From: an uncultured Lachnospiraceae bacterium
GTDB lineage: Bacteria; Bacillota; Clostridia; Lachnospirales; Lachnospiraceae
Assembly (NCBI GenBank): GCA_910585625.1
Contig: CAJUFQ010000033.1
Coordinates: forward strand, 1 to 34,217
Direction: 5' to 3'
DNA length: 34,217 bases
The position numbers and the translations under genes were made by a program. Numbering within the stretch: position 1 is the first letter of the stretch; the number at the start of each line of letters is the position of its first letter. This document shows, piece after piece, positions 6,183 through 15,600 of this stretch. Under the pieces are notes generated by a model, which was not told the DNA's origin, searched no databases, and was given only the letters and a program-made list of their open reading frames with translations.

Positions 6183-8288
6183 ATGAAAAAGTTTGGAAAA
6201 GGAGTTGTAAAGCTGCGGATACTGATTTTGATTATCAGCTTCCTGCTTTTGATCCCAGCAGTTTTCGGGATTGTGAAGACCAGGATTAACTACGACATAT
6301 TGTCTTATCTGCCCAAGGACATTGAGACGATGGAGGGCCAGGATATCCTGATGGATGAATTCAATACCGGAGCGTTCTCTATCTGTGTGGTGGAAGGGAT
6401 GGACAATAAAGGCGTGTCTGCCCTGCGTGAGCAGATTGAGGAGGTTCCGCATGTCAAGACGGTTATCTGGTATGATTCCATTGCGGATCTGTCCGTGCCG
6501 ATGCAGATTCTCCCGGATGACGTGCAGGCAAAATTTGTAGATGGGGAAGATACCATGATGGCGGTCATGTATGATACGTCAATGTCGTCGGATGAGACAA
6601 TGGAGGCAGTAAAGCAGATACGTGCCATAGCTGACAAACAATGTTTTGTCAGCGGGATGTCGGCGGTGGTTACAGACATCAAGGACATCTGCCGGGAAGA
6701 AATGTTTGCCTATGTTGCCATTGCAGCCGTGCTTTCCTGCCTCATCCTTGCGTTGACGATGGATTCATTTTTGGCGCCGGTGTTCTTCCTTCTGAGCATT
6801 GGGATGGCGATCTTATACAATCTGGGAAGCAACATGATTTCCGGTGAAATCTGCTATATCACCCAGGCTTTGGCGGCTGTACTGCAGCTGGGCGTGACCA
6901 TGGACTATTCTATTTTCCTCTGGCACAGCTACGAGGAAAACCAGCTGAGGTTCCCGGATGACAAGAAGCGGGCTATGTCCCATGCAATCTCGAATACGCT
7001 TGGCTCTGTTCTCAGCAGTTCCACGACGACTGTGGCGGGGTTCGTGGCGCTCTGCTTCATGACATTTACGCTGGGAATGGATTTGGGAATCGTTATGGCG
7101 AAAGGGGTTTTGTTGGGCGTTGTGTGCTGCGTGACGGTGCTGCCTTCCATGCTGCTGGTATTTGATAAGCCGATTTCAAAGACTAAGCATAAACCTATTA
7201 TCCCGGATTTAGGAAAGATAGCTCCCTTTGTGGTGAAGCATTATAAGATATTTGTGGCAATATTCCTGATTGTGCTGGGGCCGGCATTGTATGGATATAC
7301 ACATACCGGCGTATATTATGATTTGGCCGGAACTCTTCCCAAAGACCTTCCCAGCATCCAGGCAAATGACAAGATGGACGAGACGTTCCAGATGAACGCC
7401 ACGCATATCCTGCTCTTTGGCAGCGAAATGTCCCAGAAAGACGTAGGAAAAATGATGGATGAGATGGAAGCGGTGGACGGTGTTTCCACAGTCCTGGGAC
7501 TGGAGTCCGTGATTGGCCCTTCCGTCCCTTTGGAAATGATACCCGAGGAAGCCAAGGCAAAATTCATGAGCGATAATTACCAAATGATGATGATAAGCTC
7601 AGAATATAAGACGGCGTCGGATGAAGTCAACAGCCAGATAACGGAGCTGAACAGCATACTGAAAAAATACGATTCCCAGGGGATGCTGATTGGCGAGGCA
7701 CCCTGCACGAAGGATCTGATTACGATTACGGATAAGGATTTTAAGGTGGTGAGCGTGGTCTCCATTGTGGCAGTATTCCTGATTATCCTGCTTACTTTTA
7801 AATCGGTTTCCATACCGATAATCTTGGTAGCAGTCATAGAGTTTGCCATCTTCATCAACATGGGCATTCCGGCGTATACCGGGACCGTACTTCCGTTCAT
7901 CGCATCCGTGGTGATTGGGACCATCCAGCTGGGAGCGACTGTGGACTATGCAATCCTCATGACTACCCGCTATAAGAAAGAAAGAAACCGTGGGGCAGAT
8001 AAGCAAGAAGCCGTGACAATCGCGCTTTCAACATCCATTTCCTCTATCGTGGGAAGTGCGCTGAGCTTCTTTGCAGCGACAGTCGGCGTGGCGTTTTATT
8101 CCAGGATTGATATGATTGGTTCATTATGTACCTTGATGTCCAGAGGGGCGCTTATCAGTATGTTTGTGGCCATCTTCATCCTCCCGGCAATGTTCATGGT
8201 ATTTGACCGGCTGATTTGCGCAACGAGCATAGGATTTGGCCCAGGCAAGGAAAAGAAAGCGAAGGCCAAAGAGGCGAATGCGGTCTGA
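6183..8288 (+). CDS. MMPL/RND-family membrane transporter
   Basis: A 701-residue integral membrane protein with the twofold layout of MMPL transporters: one helix, an extracytoplasmic domain (about 35-170), five helices, then the same again (second extracytoplasmic domain about 370-505). The proton-relay Asp signatures appear in both halves, as GVTMDYSIFLWHSYEE and GATVDYAILMTTRYKKE. MMPL proteins export lipids, peptides or amphiphilic drugs using the proton gradient; the substrate here is unknown. ATG 6183 is chosen because AGAGGAG lies 7 bases upstream and hydrophobic sequence follows at once. The frame is open back to an ATG at 6030 overlapping the TetR stop, but that 51-codon extension would cover the promoter and palindrome. 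It is followed by the coiled-coil protein gene after 165 bases. Confidence 0.9.
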   Translation: MKKFGKGVVKLRILILIISFLLLIPAVFGIVKTRINYDILSYLPKDIETMEGQDILMDEFNTGAFSICVVEGMDNKGVSALREQIEEVPHVKTVIWYDSIADLSVPMQILPDDVQAKFVDGEDTMMAVMYDTSMSSDETMEAVKQIRAIADKQCFVSGMSAVVTDIKDICREEMFAYVAIAAVLSCLILALTMDSFLAPVFFLLSIGMAILYNLGSNMISGEICYITQALAAVLQLGVTMDYSIFLWHSYEENQLRFPDDKKRAMSHAISNTLGSVLSSSTTTVAGFVALCFMTFTLGMDLGIVMAKGVLLGVVCCVTVLPSMLLVFDKPISKTKHKPIIPDLGKIAPFVVKHYKIFVAIFLIVLGPALYGYTHTGVYYDLAGTLPKDLPSIQANDKMDETFQMNATHILLFGSEMSQKDVGKMMDEMEAVDGVSTVLGLESVIGPSVPLEMIPEEAKAKFMSDNYQMMMISSEYKTASDEVNSQITELNSILKKYDSQGMLIGEAPCTKDLITITDKDFKVVSVVSIVAVFLIILLTFKSVSIPIILVAVIEFAIFINMGIPAYTGTVLPFIASVVIGTIQLGATVDYAILMTTRYKKERNRGADKQEAVTIALSTSISSIVGSALSFFAATVGVAFYSRIDMIGSLCTLMSRGALISMFVAIFILPAMFMVFDRLICATSIGFGPGKEKKAKAKEANAV

Positions 8289-8363
8289 GCATCTGTGTGG
8301 AAGGCATATGGCAGAAATATCCGATGTAGTTTTAATTTACAAATGGGTCAGCACGCTGGAAGC

Positions 8364-8409
8364 TGAGATAATGAAAACTGAAATAATGGAAACCTGAGAT
8401 TATGGATTG
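8364..8409. repeat. Three degenerate 15-16 bp tandem repeats
   Basis: TGAGATAATGAAAAC, TGAAATAATGGAAACC and TGAGATTATGGATTG follow one another directly in the gap between the MMPL gene and the coiled-coil protein gene, about 45 bases before the latter's start. Each contains a TRATG-like core without a ribosome binding site. Confidence 0.6.
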
Positions 8410-8453
8410 AAATGATTAATATAGAAATTACAGAATAAACGGAGGTCGTAATC

Positions 8454-10973
8454 ATGAAAAATTTAGAATTAAGGAAAAAATTCAGGAGCAGATATATGAT
8501 TCAGGTAGTGGCAGGAGCCGTTACAGTCGCAATGCTTGGCGGCAGCGCAGGCATGGCCTATACCGTATACGCAGAAAAAGGCGATGGGATGGCTGAGCAA
8601 TCTGATAAGAAAAGCAAGGCCGAGGAAAAAGACATCAAACACGCGCTTGAAACTGTAATTTCCGCTTCCCAGGAGACTGAGGATGCAGGGAAAGAAGAGA
8701 CGGTTTATGTGGTGGCTAATGCCAATGGTTCTGCTGACAGCGTCATTGTCAGCGAGTGGCTGAAAAATAAGGATGGGAAAGCCACATTGGAAGATGCGTC
8801 AGACTTGCAGGAGATTGAGAACGTGAAGGGCGATGAAGGTTTTACACAGAACGGCGACAAACTCACCTGGCAGGCAGACGGCAAAGATATTTATTATCAG
8901 GGAACGACGGCCAAAGAGCTGCCGATTACCCAGAAGATCACCTATTTCCTGGATGGTAAGGAAGTAACCCCAGAGGAGATAGCCGGAAAGAGCGGCGAGG
9001 TCAAGATACATTTTGACTATACGAACCATCAGAAGACGACGGAAATTGTAGATGGGGAAGAATATGAGGTATATGTGCCTTTCACCGTTATGACGGGCAT
9101 GATTTTGCCAGAGGGTTACTCTAATGTGGAAATTACAAATGGAAAGGTGATTTCAGACGGAAACAGGAAGATTGCCGTAGGCATGGCAATGCCAGGGCTG
9201 AAAGAGAGCCTGGATATTGAGGACGAGGATTTGGATGAAGACGTGCAGATTCCGGAATACGTGGAAATCACTGCTGATGTGGAGGATTTCTCCTTGGAAA
9301 TGACGATGACAATCGCCATGAACGATTTGCTGGGGGGCAGTGATTTAAGCGAGGCATTTGACCTCAGCGGCTTGGAGGAAAATGTGGATACGTTGTCGGA
9401 GGCTTCGGAGAAGTTAGTGGACGGCACGACGGAGCTTTCGGAAGGGCTGGATACCTTGGCTGGCAGCATGAAAGAGTTTGCGTCAGGAATCGATACGCTG
9501 AAAAACGGCATCCAGAGCTATACGGACGGCGCGTCTCAGCTGAATGCGGGAATCAGCACCCTCTCTGCGTCATCGGGAACTTTGGTCAGCGGCGTGGCAA
9601 CTTTGAATGGCAGTGCGGCAACCTTGAACAGCGGCGTGGCGCAGTTGGATGAGACTTTGAAGTCGAAGATGACGGAGGACGAGAAAGCCTCGCTGATTAA
9701 ACAGGCGGATGACGCCATTGACAGTACCTTCCGGGATAAGAAGCAAGGTACGGAAGCCATCAAGAAGCAGGCGTCCCAGACGTTCTATGACAGCCTTGCA
9801 GGAAATCAGAGCGCGAAAGACCAGGTGTCTGCAGGACTGGGGACGTATACACAAGGCGTGCTGAATTCGGCATTGGCTCCGGCATATTCCCAGGTGGCGA
9901 CTGAAACGGCAAGAGCGCAGAAAATGGCAGAATATAAACCGCAGGTAGTCCAGGGCGTTACGCAGGAGGTCGTGAAGCAAGTGACCAGACAGGTAACCTC
10001 TGGCGTGACAGCTACGGTAATCGCACAGCAGACCGCCCAGGCGGCGGAAGCGGCTGCCCAAACAGGCGGAACGCTGAGCGCGGAGGCTGTGGCACAGATT
10101 TGTGAGGCTGTGAATGCGTCCGTCAATACGGACGGTTCGGAAGCCCAGCAGCAGATTAATTCGTTAGTTGCCGGACAGCAGGAGACCATCAACAGCCTGG
10201 TGGCGTCAAATGTGGACGCCAAGATGCAGGAGGTGGAAAGCCAGGTAAATGAGGGAATCAATTCTGCGGAAGGCCAAGCGCAGATCAAAGCTACGGTGGA
10301 CGCATTGGTCAGCCAGACGGTAAGCGCCGTGATGGCAGACAAAAACTTAAAGGCGACAATGGGGCAGGTGGCAAATCAGATTGTGGCAGGGATTGCGGAG
10401 GGCGCAAAGGACACCGTGGGAGCTGCCGTGGCAGATACGGCAAAGACGGCTGCGAAGACCGCTGCAGAATCAGCGACGATTACTGCAGTGGATGCGACAA
10501 AGGCGCAGATTTCAGAAGCGATTAACGCCGAGGATGCAGGGAGCGGTTACAGCCTGGTAAGCGGTATGCAGGCGTTGAGCCAGGGTACGCAGACGATGAG
10601 CGACAGCATGCCCACGCTGACGGACGGAATCAGCCAACTGACCAATGGAGCGGCTGCACTCGTGTCAAATAATGGTGCGTTGATAGACGGTGCATCGAAG
10701 CTTTCCGGTGCAACCTCACTGGTGCAGGAAGGCATTGGCAAGCTGGACGACGGTTCCAAGGAGCTGATGGACGGCATGGTGGAGTTTGACGAGGAAGGAA
10801 TACAGAAATTGGCCGATGCCTATGACGGAGATGTCGTGGAAATGCTGAACAGGCTGAAAGCAGTCGTGAACGCAGGAAAAGATTACCAGACCTTTACAAA
10901 AGTAGCTGACGGAACGAAGGGTTCTGTGAAATTTATTTTCCGAACAGATGCCGTAAAGACAGAGGACGAGTAA
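8454..10973 (+). CDS. Membrane-anchored coiled-coil partner of the MMPL pump
   Basis: An 839-residue protein with an N-terminal membrane anchor or signal segment (about 16-39) and an otherwise extracytoplasmic body. Residues about 75-290 are a beta-rich domain. Residues about 305-405 are a run of LxxG-type heptad or 11-residue repeats (LSEGLDTLAG, LKNGIQSYTDGASQLNAGIS), as in YhgE/Pip proteins. Residues about 410-690 are strikingly Ala/Gln/Thr/Val rich, and about 695-800 repeat the LxxG pattern (LTDGISQLTNGAAALV, LDDGSKELMDG). YhgE/Pip proteins usually end in several membrane helices; this one has none and instead sits next to a complete MMPL transporter. Two coiled-coil arms around a helical centre suggest an elongated hairpin adaptor. 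GGAGGT lies 7 bases before the ATG. Function is inferred. Confidence 0.8.
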   Translation: MKNLELRKKFRSRYMIQVVAGAVTVAMLGGSAGMAYTVYAEKGDGMAEQSDKKSKAEEKDIKHALETVISASQETEDAGKEETVYVVANANGSADSVIVSEWLKNKDGKATLEDASDLQEIENVKGDEGFTQNGDKLTWQADGKDIYYQGTTAKELPITQKITYFLDGKEVTPEEIAGKSGEVKIHFDYTNHQKTTEIVDGEEYEVYVPFTVMTGMILPEGYSNVEITNGKVISDGNRKIAVGMAMPGLKESLDIEDEDLDEDVQIPEYVEITADVEDFSLEMTMTIAMNDLLGGSDLSEAFDLSGLEENVDTLSEASEKLVDGTTELSEGLDTLAGSMKEFASGIDTLKNGIQSYTDGASQLNAGISTLSASSGTLVSGVATLNGSAATLNSGVAQLDETLKSKMTEDEKASLIKQADDAIDSTFRDKKQGTEAIKKQASQTFYDSLAGNQSAKDQVSAGLGTYTQGVLNSALAPAYSQVATETARAQKMAEYKPQVVQGVTQEVVKQVTRQVTSGVTATVIAQQTAQAAEAAAQTGGTLSAEAVAQICEAVNASVNTDGSEAQQQINSLVAGQQETINSLVASNVDAKMQEVESQVNEGINSAEGQAQIKATVDALVSQTVSAVMADKNLKATMGQVANQIVAGIAEGAKDTVGAAVADTAKTAAKTAAESATITAVDATKAQISEAINAEDAGSGYSLVSGMQALSQGTQTMSDSMPTLTDGISQLTNGAAALVSNNGALIDGASKLSGATSLVQEGIGKLDDGSKELMDGMVEFDEEGIQKLADAYDGDVVEMLNRLKAVVNAGKDYQTFTKVADGTKGSVKFIFRTDAVKTEDE

Positions 10974-10991
10974 GGGTAAGGGCAGAGGCTG

Positions 10992-11570
10992 ATGAGCATG
11001 TTGGAAGAGACAATGGTTGTATTAGGGATATCACTGGAAATTTTTGGCGCAATGGAATGCCAGGGTTCCCTGGTAGCGAAAGTAGAGAAAAAACAATTAT
11101 CTGTGTTCTGCGCAGTGTTGGCGGTCGGCCAGGCGTTGGCTCTGGGAATGGGGGATATGCTTTCCCTCTTCCTGGCCAGCCATGGCACGCAGGACAAGAA
11201 GGATTTCCTGGGACAGGTCGTTGCCGCGTCTATCCTTCTGATACTGGGCATACGCTTGCTGTTCAAAGCGTGGAGGAATGAAGGGATTGTGGAACGTCGG
11301 GAAGAGAAATTTGAAATCAGGAAATTTTTTCGGGTTTACTTAAGGAGCATTTTGTTTACGTTCCTTGCCGGGGTGTCCCTGGGGTTTCTGGGCAGCAGCA
11401 TTGCCATCCTTCTGCTCCTGACGTTGTTCCTGACAGTCCTGGTCACGATTGTGGGCATGTACACTGGCTACCGATTGGGGTTTGAACATAAGATGAAAGC
11501 TTATGTACTGGGAGGAATCCTGCTGGTTGCCGGTAGCGTGGATGTGATGGTCCGCTATATGCAGACTTAA
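10992..11570 (+). CDS. Divergent MntP-like six-helix membrane protein
   Basis: A 192-residue, six-helix hydrophobic protein. Length, helix spacing, a charged central loop (RNEGIVERREEKFE) and the end GYRLGFEHKMKAYVLGGILL match the MntP manganese-exporter family (LysE superfamily). Two features differ. The first-helix SMDAFA-type signature reads SLEIFG, with Glu for Asp, and the Asp expected in the fourth helix region (ATSLDAMAVGVGLAF in MntP) is replaced by hydrophobic residues (FTFLAGVSLGF). Manganese export is therefore doubtful. The gene follows the coiled-coil protein after 18 bases and ends the operon at a strong terminator. ATG 10998 has better spacing from AGAGG (9 bases) than ATG 10992 and may be the true start. 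Confidence 0.65.
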   Translation: MSMLEETMVVLGISLEIFGAMECQGSLVAKVEKKQLSVFCAVLAVGQALALGMGDMLSLFLASHGTQDKKDFLGQVVAASILLILGIRLLFKAWRNEGIVERREEKFEIRKFFRVYLRSILFTFLAGVSLGFLGSSIAILLLLTLFLTVLVTIVGMYTGYRLGFEHKMKAYVLGGILLVAGSVDVMVRYMQT

Positions 11571-11603
11571 AAGGGGGCGCTGCAGATTGCAGCGTCCCTT
11601 TTG
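11569..11603 (+). terminator. Terminator of the MMPL operon
   Basis: AAAAGGGGGCGCTGCA and TGCAGCGTCCCTTTT pair around a GAT loop right at the stop codon of the MntP-like gene. Its sequence closely resembles the hairpin at 12651-12682. Confidence 0.85.
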
Positions 11604-11644
11604 GCTGCAAACGGTTGATATCCGTGGTTTGATGCGGTTGTCTC

Positions 11645-11673
11645 TTTACATGGATTACCGAGTATGGTAAAGT
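11645..11673 (+). promoter_or_regulatory. Promoter of the Rpn-family gene
   Basis: TTTACA (11645-11650), a 17-base spacer, and TAAAGT (11668-11673) with an extended TGG in front. It lies about 110 bases upstream of the start at 11786. Confidence 0.5.
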
Positions 11674-11785
11674 AAACGAAAGCAAGATTTCTAAAAGCAT
11701 ATCTAACAGGCATAGGTCTGATCAGCGCGGTGTTCCCGTGAGAATCTTAGCTTACAGAAAATTTTAAAACATGGGAGGAATGTCT

Positions 11786-12646
11786 ATGGACAAAAAGCGA
11801 TTAAAAGAGATTATCCCGGAAGGATACCAGCCGAATCTAAGTGATTTCGCGCTGTTTCTGTCTGTCATGCAAGATAAGCGTGCATATGAGTGTACGCTTA
11901 GCATCATTTTGGGAGAACCGGAACTGGAATTGCAGGAAGTGAAAGTAGAACGAGTGATCTTGAATCAGGAGGGGAGGCGGGCTATTCGCCTGGACGCCTG
12001 GGCAAAGAGCCCGGACGGCCGGGTATTTGATATGGAGATGCAGAATGACAGCAGTGGTGACGATATAAAAAAGAGGTCTAGGTTTTATCAGTCGCTTTTA
12101 GACGCCCCTATCCTTAAGTCTGGAAAGGATACAAAATATCGGTGGCTGCCTTCTGCAGCAATCATATTTATTACCCAGGATGATTTTTTCCAAAAGGGTT
12201 TGGCGAAGTACACGTTTACAGAACAGTGTGAAGAAATCCAGGGACTGCGTCTGGAGGATGGCACGGCTAAGATGTTTTTAAATATGGCAAGCAAAAATGG
12301 TTCCAAAGAGCTGATAAGTCTGCTACAATATATGAAGGATAGCAGGTTGGGCAATCCGGAAATATTAACTATGGATGAAAGGATTGTGGAGTTAGATAGA
12401 ATCGTAAGAGAAGTCAAAGAAAGTGAAGAATGGGAGGCGGTGCAGATGAATATTATGGAAATCGCAATGGAAAGAGGAATCGAACAGGGAATGGAAAGAG
12501 GAATCGAACAGGGGATGGAAAGAGGTGAAGAGAGGCTGAATCTTTTGTATGAGAAGCTTCTTTTTGACAAGCGGATGGACGACATCCGGCGAAGCATGAA
12601 AGACAGAGAATACCGTAAGAGGCTATATACGGAGTACCGTATCTGA
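11786..12646 (+). CDS. Rpn/PD-(D/E)XK nuclease family transposase-like protein
   Basis: A 286-residue protein of the Rpn / PDDEXK 'nuclease family transposase' group, proteins with a lambda-exonuclease-like fold that promote recombination and occur in many scattered copies in Lachnospiraceae genomes. The nuclease signature is visible as RLDAWAKSPDGRVFDMEMQ (D, then E-x-Q), with YRWLPSAAIIFITQDDFF after it. The C-terminus has MERGIEQG repeats encoded by two perfect 24-bp DNA units plus a partial third. ATG 11786 is chosen because GGGAGG (11773-11778) lies 7 bases upstream; two earlier in-frame ATGs overlap that site. Monocistronic. A role in self-mobility is not proved for this family. Confidence 0.85.
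   Translation: MDKKRLKEIIPEGYQPNLSDFALFLSVMQDKRAYECTLSIILGEPELELQEVKVERVILNQEGRRAIRLDAWAKSPDGRVFDMEMQNDSSGDDIKKRSRFYQSLLDAPILKSGKDTKYRWLPSAAIIFITQDDFFQKGLAKYTFTEQCEEIQGLRLEDGTAKMFLNMASKNGSKELISLLQYMKDSRLGNPEILTMDERIVELDRIVREVKESEEWEAVQMNIMEIAMERGIEQGMERGIEQGMERGEERLNLLYEKLLFDKRMDDIRRSMKDREYRKRLYTEYRI
12467..12525 (+). repeat. 24-bp tandem repeat inside the Rpn gene
   Basis: The 24-base unit starting ATGGAAAGAGGAATCGAACA occurs at 12467-12490 and 12491-12514 (one base differs at the end), with a partial third copy at 12515-12525. It encodes M-E-R-G-I-E-Q-G repeats. Copy-number variation would change protein length without a frameshift. Confidence 0.9.
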
Positions 12647-12650
12647 GGAT

Positions 12651-12690
12651 AAGAGGGGGCGTCACAGATTGTGGCGCCCCTCAAAATTAC
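12651..12690. terminator. Bidirectional terminator between converging genes
   Basis: GAGGGGGCGTCACA pairs with TGTGGCGCCCCTC (12653-12682; one bulged G). It lies between the ends of the Rpn gene (+) and the GH43 gene (-), both of which stop within 10 bases of it. Confidence 0.75.
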
Positions 12691-15600
12691 TATTTTTTAA
12701 CCTTAATGCTGCTTACCTTACTGAATTTGGAGTAAACCTTTTTGCCTGCGGAGTCTTTCTTGTAGGCTTTTACTTTTACGTAATAGGTCTTATCTTTTTT
12801 CAGTTTCGTCAGGGTCAGCGTGTTCTTTTTGCTGTCAGCGGTTTTGGTAGCTTTCTTGCCGAATTTCTTGTCAGTGGAGTAAGTAACCTGGTAGCCGGCC
12901 GCGCCAGATACCTTCTTGATGGTAACAGCTATCTTCTTGCCTTTGTTATTCTTTAAAGTAGGCTTTGAAGGCGTCTTGACGGTCACTTTGGTCCATTTAG
13001 CTGTCAGTGTGAGATTCTTGGTCACTGCAGTGTTGAAGTTGTATGCTTTGCTTCCGTTGAGCCATCCTGCGAATGTGTAGCCTTTCTTGGTAGGATTCTT
13101 GGGCTTAACAGCTTTCTGGCCATCGGTCACGGTCTGCTTCTTGACTGCGGAACCGCCTTTGCTGTTGAAGGTTACGGTAAACACATCCTGATCCCGTTTT
13201 TCAACTGTGATTTCAAAGCTCTTTCTTCTGATCTGGTCGCGTATTGCTTTGTCGCTGGACTTGGCAGTGATGGTTGCCGTCAGCGTTACAACTGCATCGC
13301 CCTCTTTATAGCTTGGGCGGTTAACTTTTCCGTTGGGAGCAATGATTGCCTCATTGGAAGATTCCCAGGTGATTTCTGCACCGTTGGACGTCGTGCTGGG
13401 AAGCGTCATGTCTGAGGAAACCTTTGTTGCCGGCAGGCTCAGTTCTGCTTCGGCAGCGTCTGCCTGTTTCACATATGTGTCTGCTGCGGTTTTGTACTGT
13501 GTATCCCATTTAAGACGTAAATTGTTGTACTCTTCAGAGGTAATCGGCATAATCGTGCCATGGCTGGCAATCGGTTCCGGCATAGAATAAATGCTGGTTC
13601 CGTTTACTTCTGCTGATTTATTATCGCCAAGCCTGCTGAATTTTCCGGTGGTAATGTCATCAGAAACTCCTGGGAAAATATAATTGCCGTTGCGGTCTGC
13701 AATCAGGCCGTAAATATCTTTGGTGTCATCTAATGTGATGTCTTTCAGTGCGGCAAGCGTTTTGGCGTTTGTTCTGTCGTCATCATTGAATTTGTAAATG
13801 CAAGGTCCTTCAATAGCCCAGTCTGTGCCTTCTGCCAGAGAGTCCTTGTATACGAATTCCCATTCGGTCGCTGTCAGGGATTTGCTGCGCTCACAGTAAA
13901 CATGCTTGCTGGGCGTGCCGTGTTTGTTTGCTTTTCCGTCTTCGTTTTTCGTATATCGGTAATAGTATTCGCCAACTTTGAGGACGGTTGTATCAATGAC
14001 AGAGCCTGCTTCCTCAATCCATACCTGAGGTTCTGAGAATTGATAAAAGTCTCTGGTGGTTGCATAATACAGACGTTGCCTGCCATAGTCGTCGTCGCCG
14101 GTTTTAGACGCCCAAAATACGACGTACTGCTCTGTCTCATCATCCCAGTATGCTTCCGGCGCCCAGGTGCAGCCGGCGTTGTCTTTCGCTACTTTACATT
14201 CCCTCTGCTCGGACCAGTTTACCAAATCGGTGGATTCCCATACCATGATTTTCTGGCTTCCCTTAACTTGGTTCTCATTCCAGTCCTGGCCCGGATAGTG
14301 TGTGCCGTCCTGGTCGAGGCCGGCTACCGTAAGGTCAGTAGCAATGAGGAAGAAGCGGTCGCCTTCATGGGAGCGGATGATGAAGGGGTCGCGTAAGCCA
14401 TGGGTTCCATATTTGGATTCCAGTATAAACTTCTTGTCATTCAGTGCGGAGAAGTTCAAGCCGTCCTCACTTATTCCGAAATAAATACGTTCGTCTCTGC
14501 CGCCTGCACTCGTGTATGGGAAATAAGCAAAAATATAATCGGTAGTTTCCGGGGTCGTATAAGCTTTTTTCACGGTACATTCATATGTTTTTGTTGCAGT
14601 TGAGCTGTTCAGGACTGCTGTGGCAGTAAGCGTGACTTTGCTGTCTTTATCGGCTGCCCTGTTTACTTTGCCCGCAGAAATCTTGCCGTCATCCTTCGTG
14701 CTGATAATGCTTTCATCAGAGGATTCCCAGCTAATCTGGCTTCCGTTTTCGCCGGTGGTATTCAGGTAAATATTGCCGCGGATATCATCTTTAATCTTGT
14801 TGAGGTAAAGCGCATCAAGATCCATCTGAGCCGCTTCTTCTTCAGTAAGCGTCTTCAATACCTTGAAAGTGAGAGTTTTGTCAACCTTAATGCCGTTGCG
14901 CTCAACGGTAGCGGTCAGTGTCACCGTCTTGTCGGAAGTGGAACGGGTGACGGTTCCGTCTTCTTTGATAGCGGTAGGATCGCTGCTGGTCCATTTTGTG
15001 ATGGTTGCGGCTTTTGCAGGGTCGGTATCGCCCTTGATAGTGGTCTTACTTGGTAAAACCAGATTTGTCTCAATAGCGTCCTTGGAAGCGTTGGTTCCCA
15101 AGCAGTCTTCTTCTTTCAGATCGATATCAGAAGGCCCGAAGTCATTGTCGGCAAGGCCTTTTAGCATGGTGTCAATATCACCATACAGTTCGGTTACTTC
15201 TTCTTGCGACATCGCTTTGTCATAAATGCGGAAATCAGCCACTTTGCCCTGGAATTCCGGATCGTTATAATTGTCGACAGTATAGAAAGAATGCCCCATG
15301 TAACCGTCCAGGCCGTCTGCGGCGGTCATCAGGTCCTTAAGCTGGAATTCACCGGCATTTCCAGTGGAAAGGTCGGTTTCGGCCTGCTTTATTCCGTTTT
15401 TATAAAAAATAAATTTGCCGCCGTCTTTGTAGGTAACGGTTATGTTCTGCCATTGGTTTACAGTCAGGGCTTCTTCTCCATCGATGGAAGATTCATGGCT
15501 ATAACCGGGATTTCCGTTTCCTGCTCCGCCGCGTAAGAATCCCTTCTGGCTTGAGCAGGCGGTAAGATATAGATATTTAGTGTTGGAAGAGCCAAGGCAG

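Noticed and set aside
12467..12525. 24-bp repeats as a CRISPR array
   Set aside because: The units are directly adjacent with no spacers and code for MERGIEQG repeats.
12088..12684. Minus-strand open frame inside the Rpn gene
   Set aside because: It is the mirror of the coding strand, with Ser/Ile-rich repeats created by the 24-bp repeat and no ribosome binding site.
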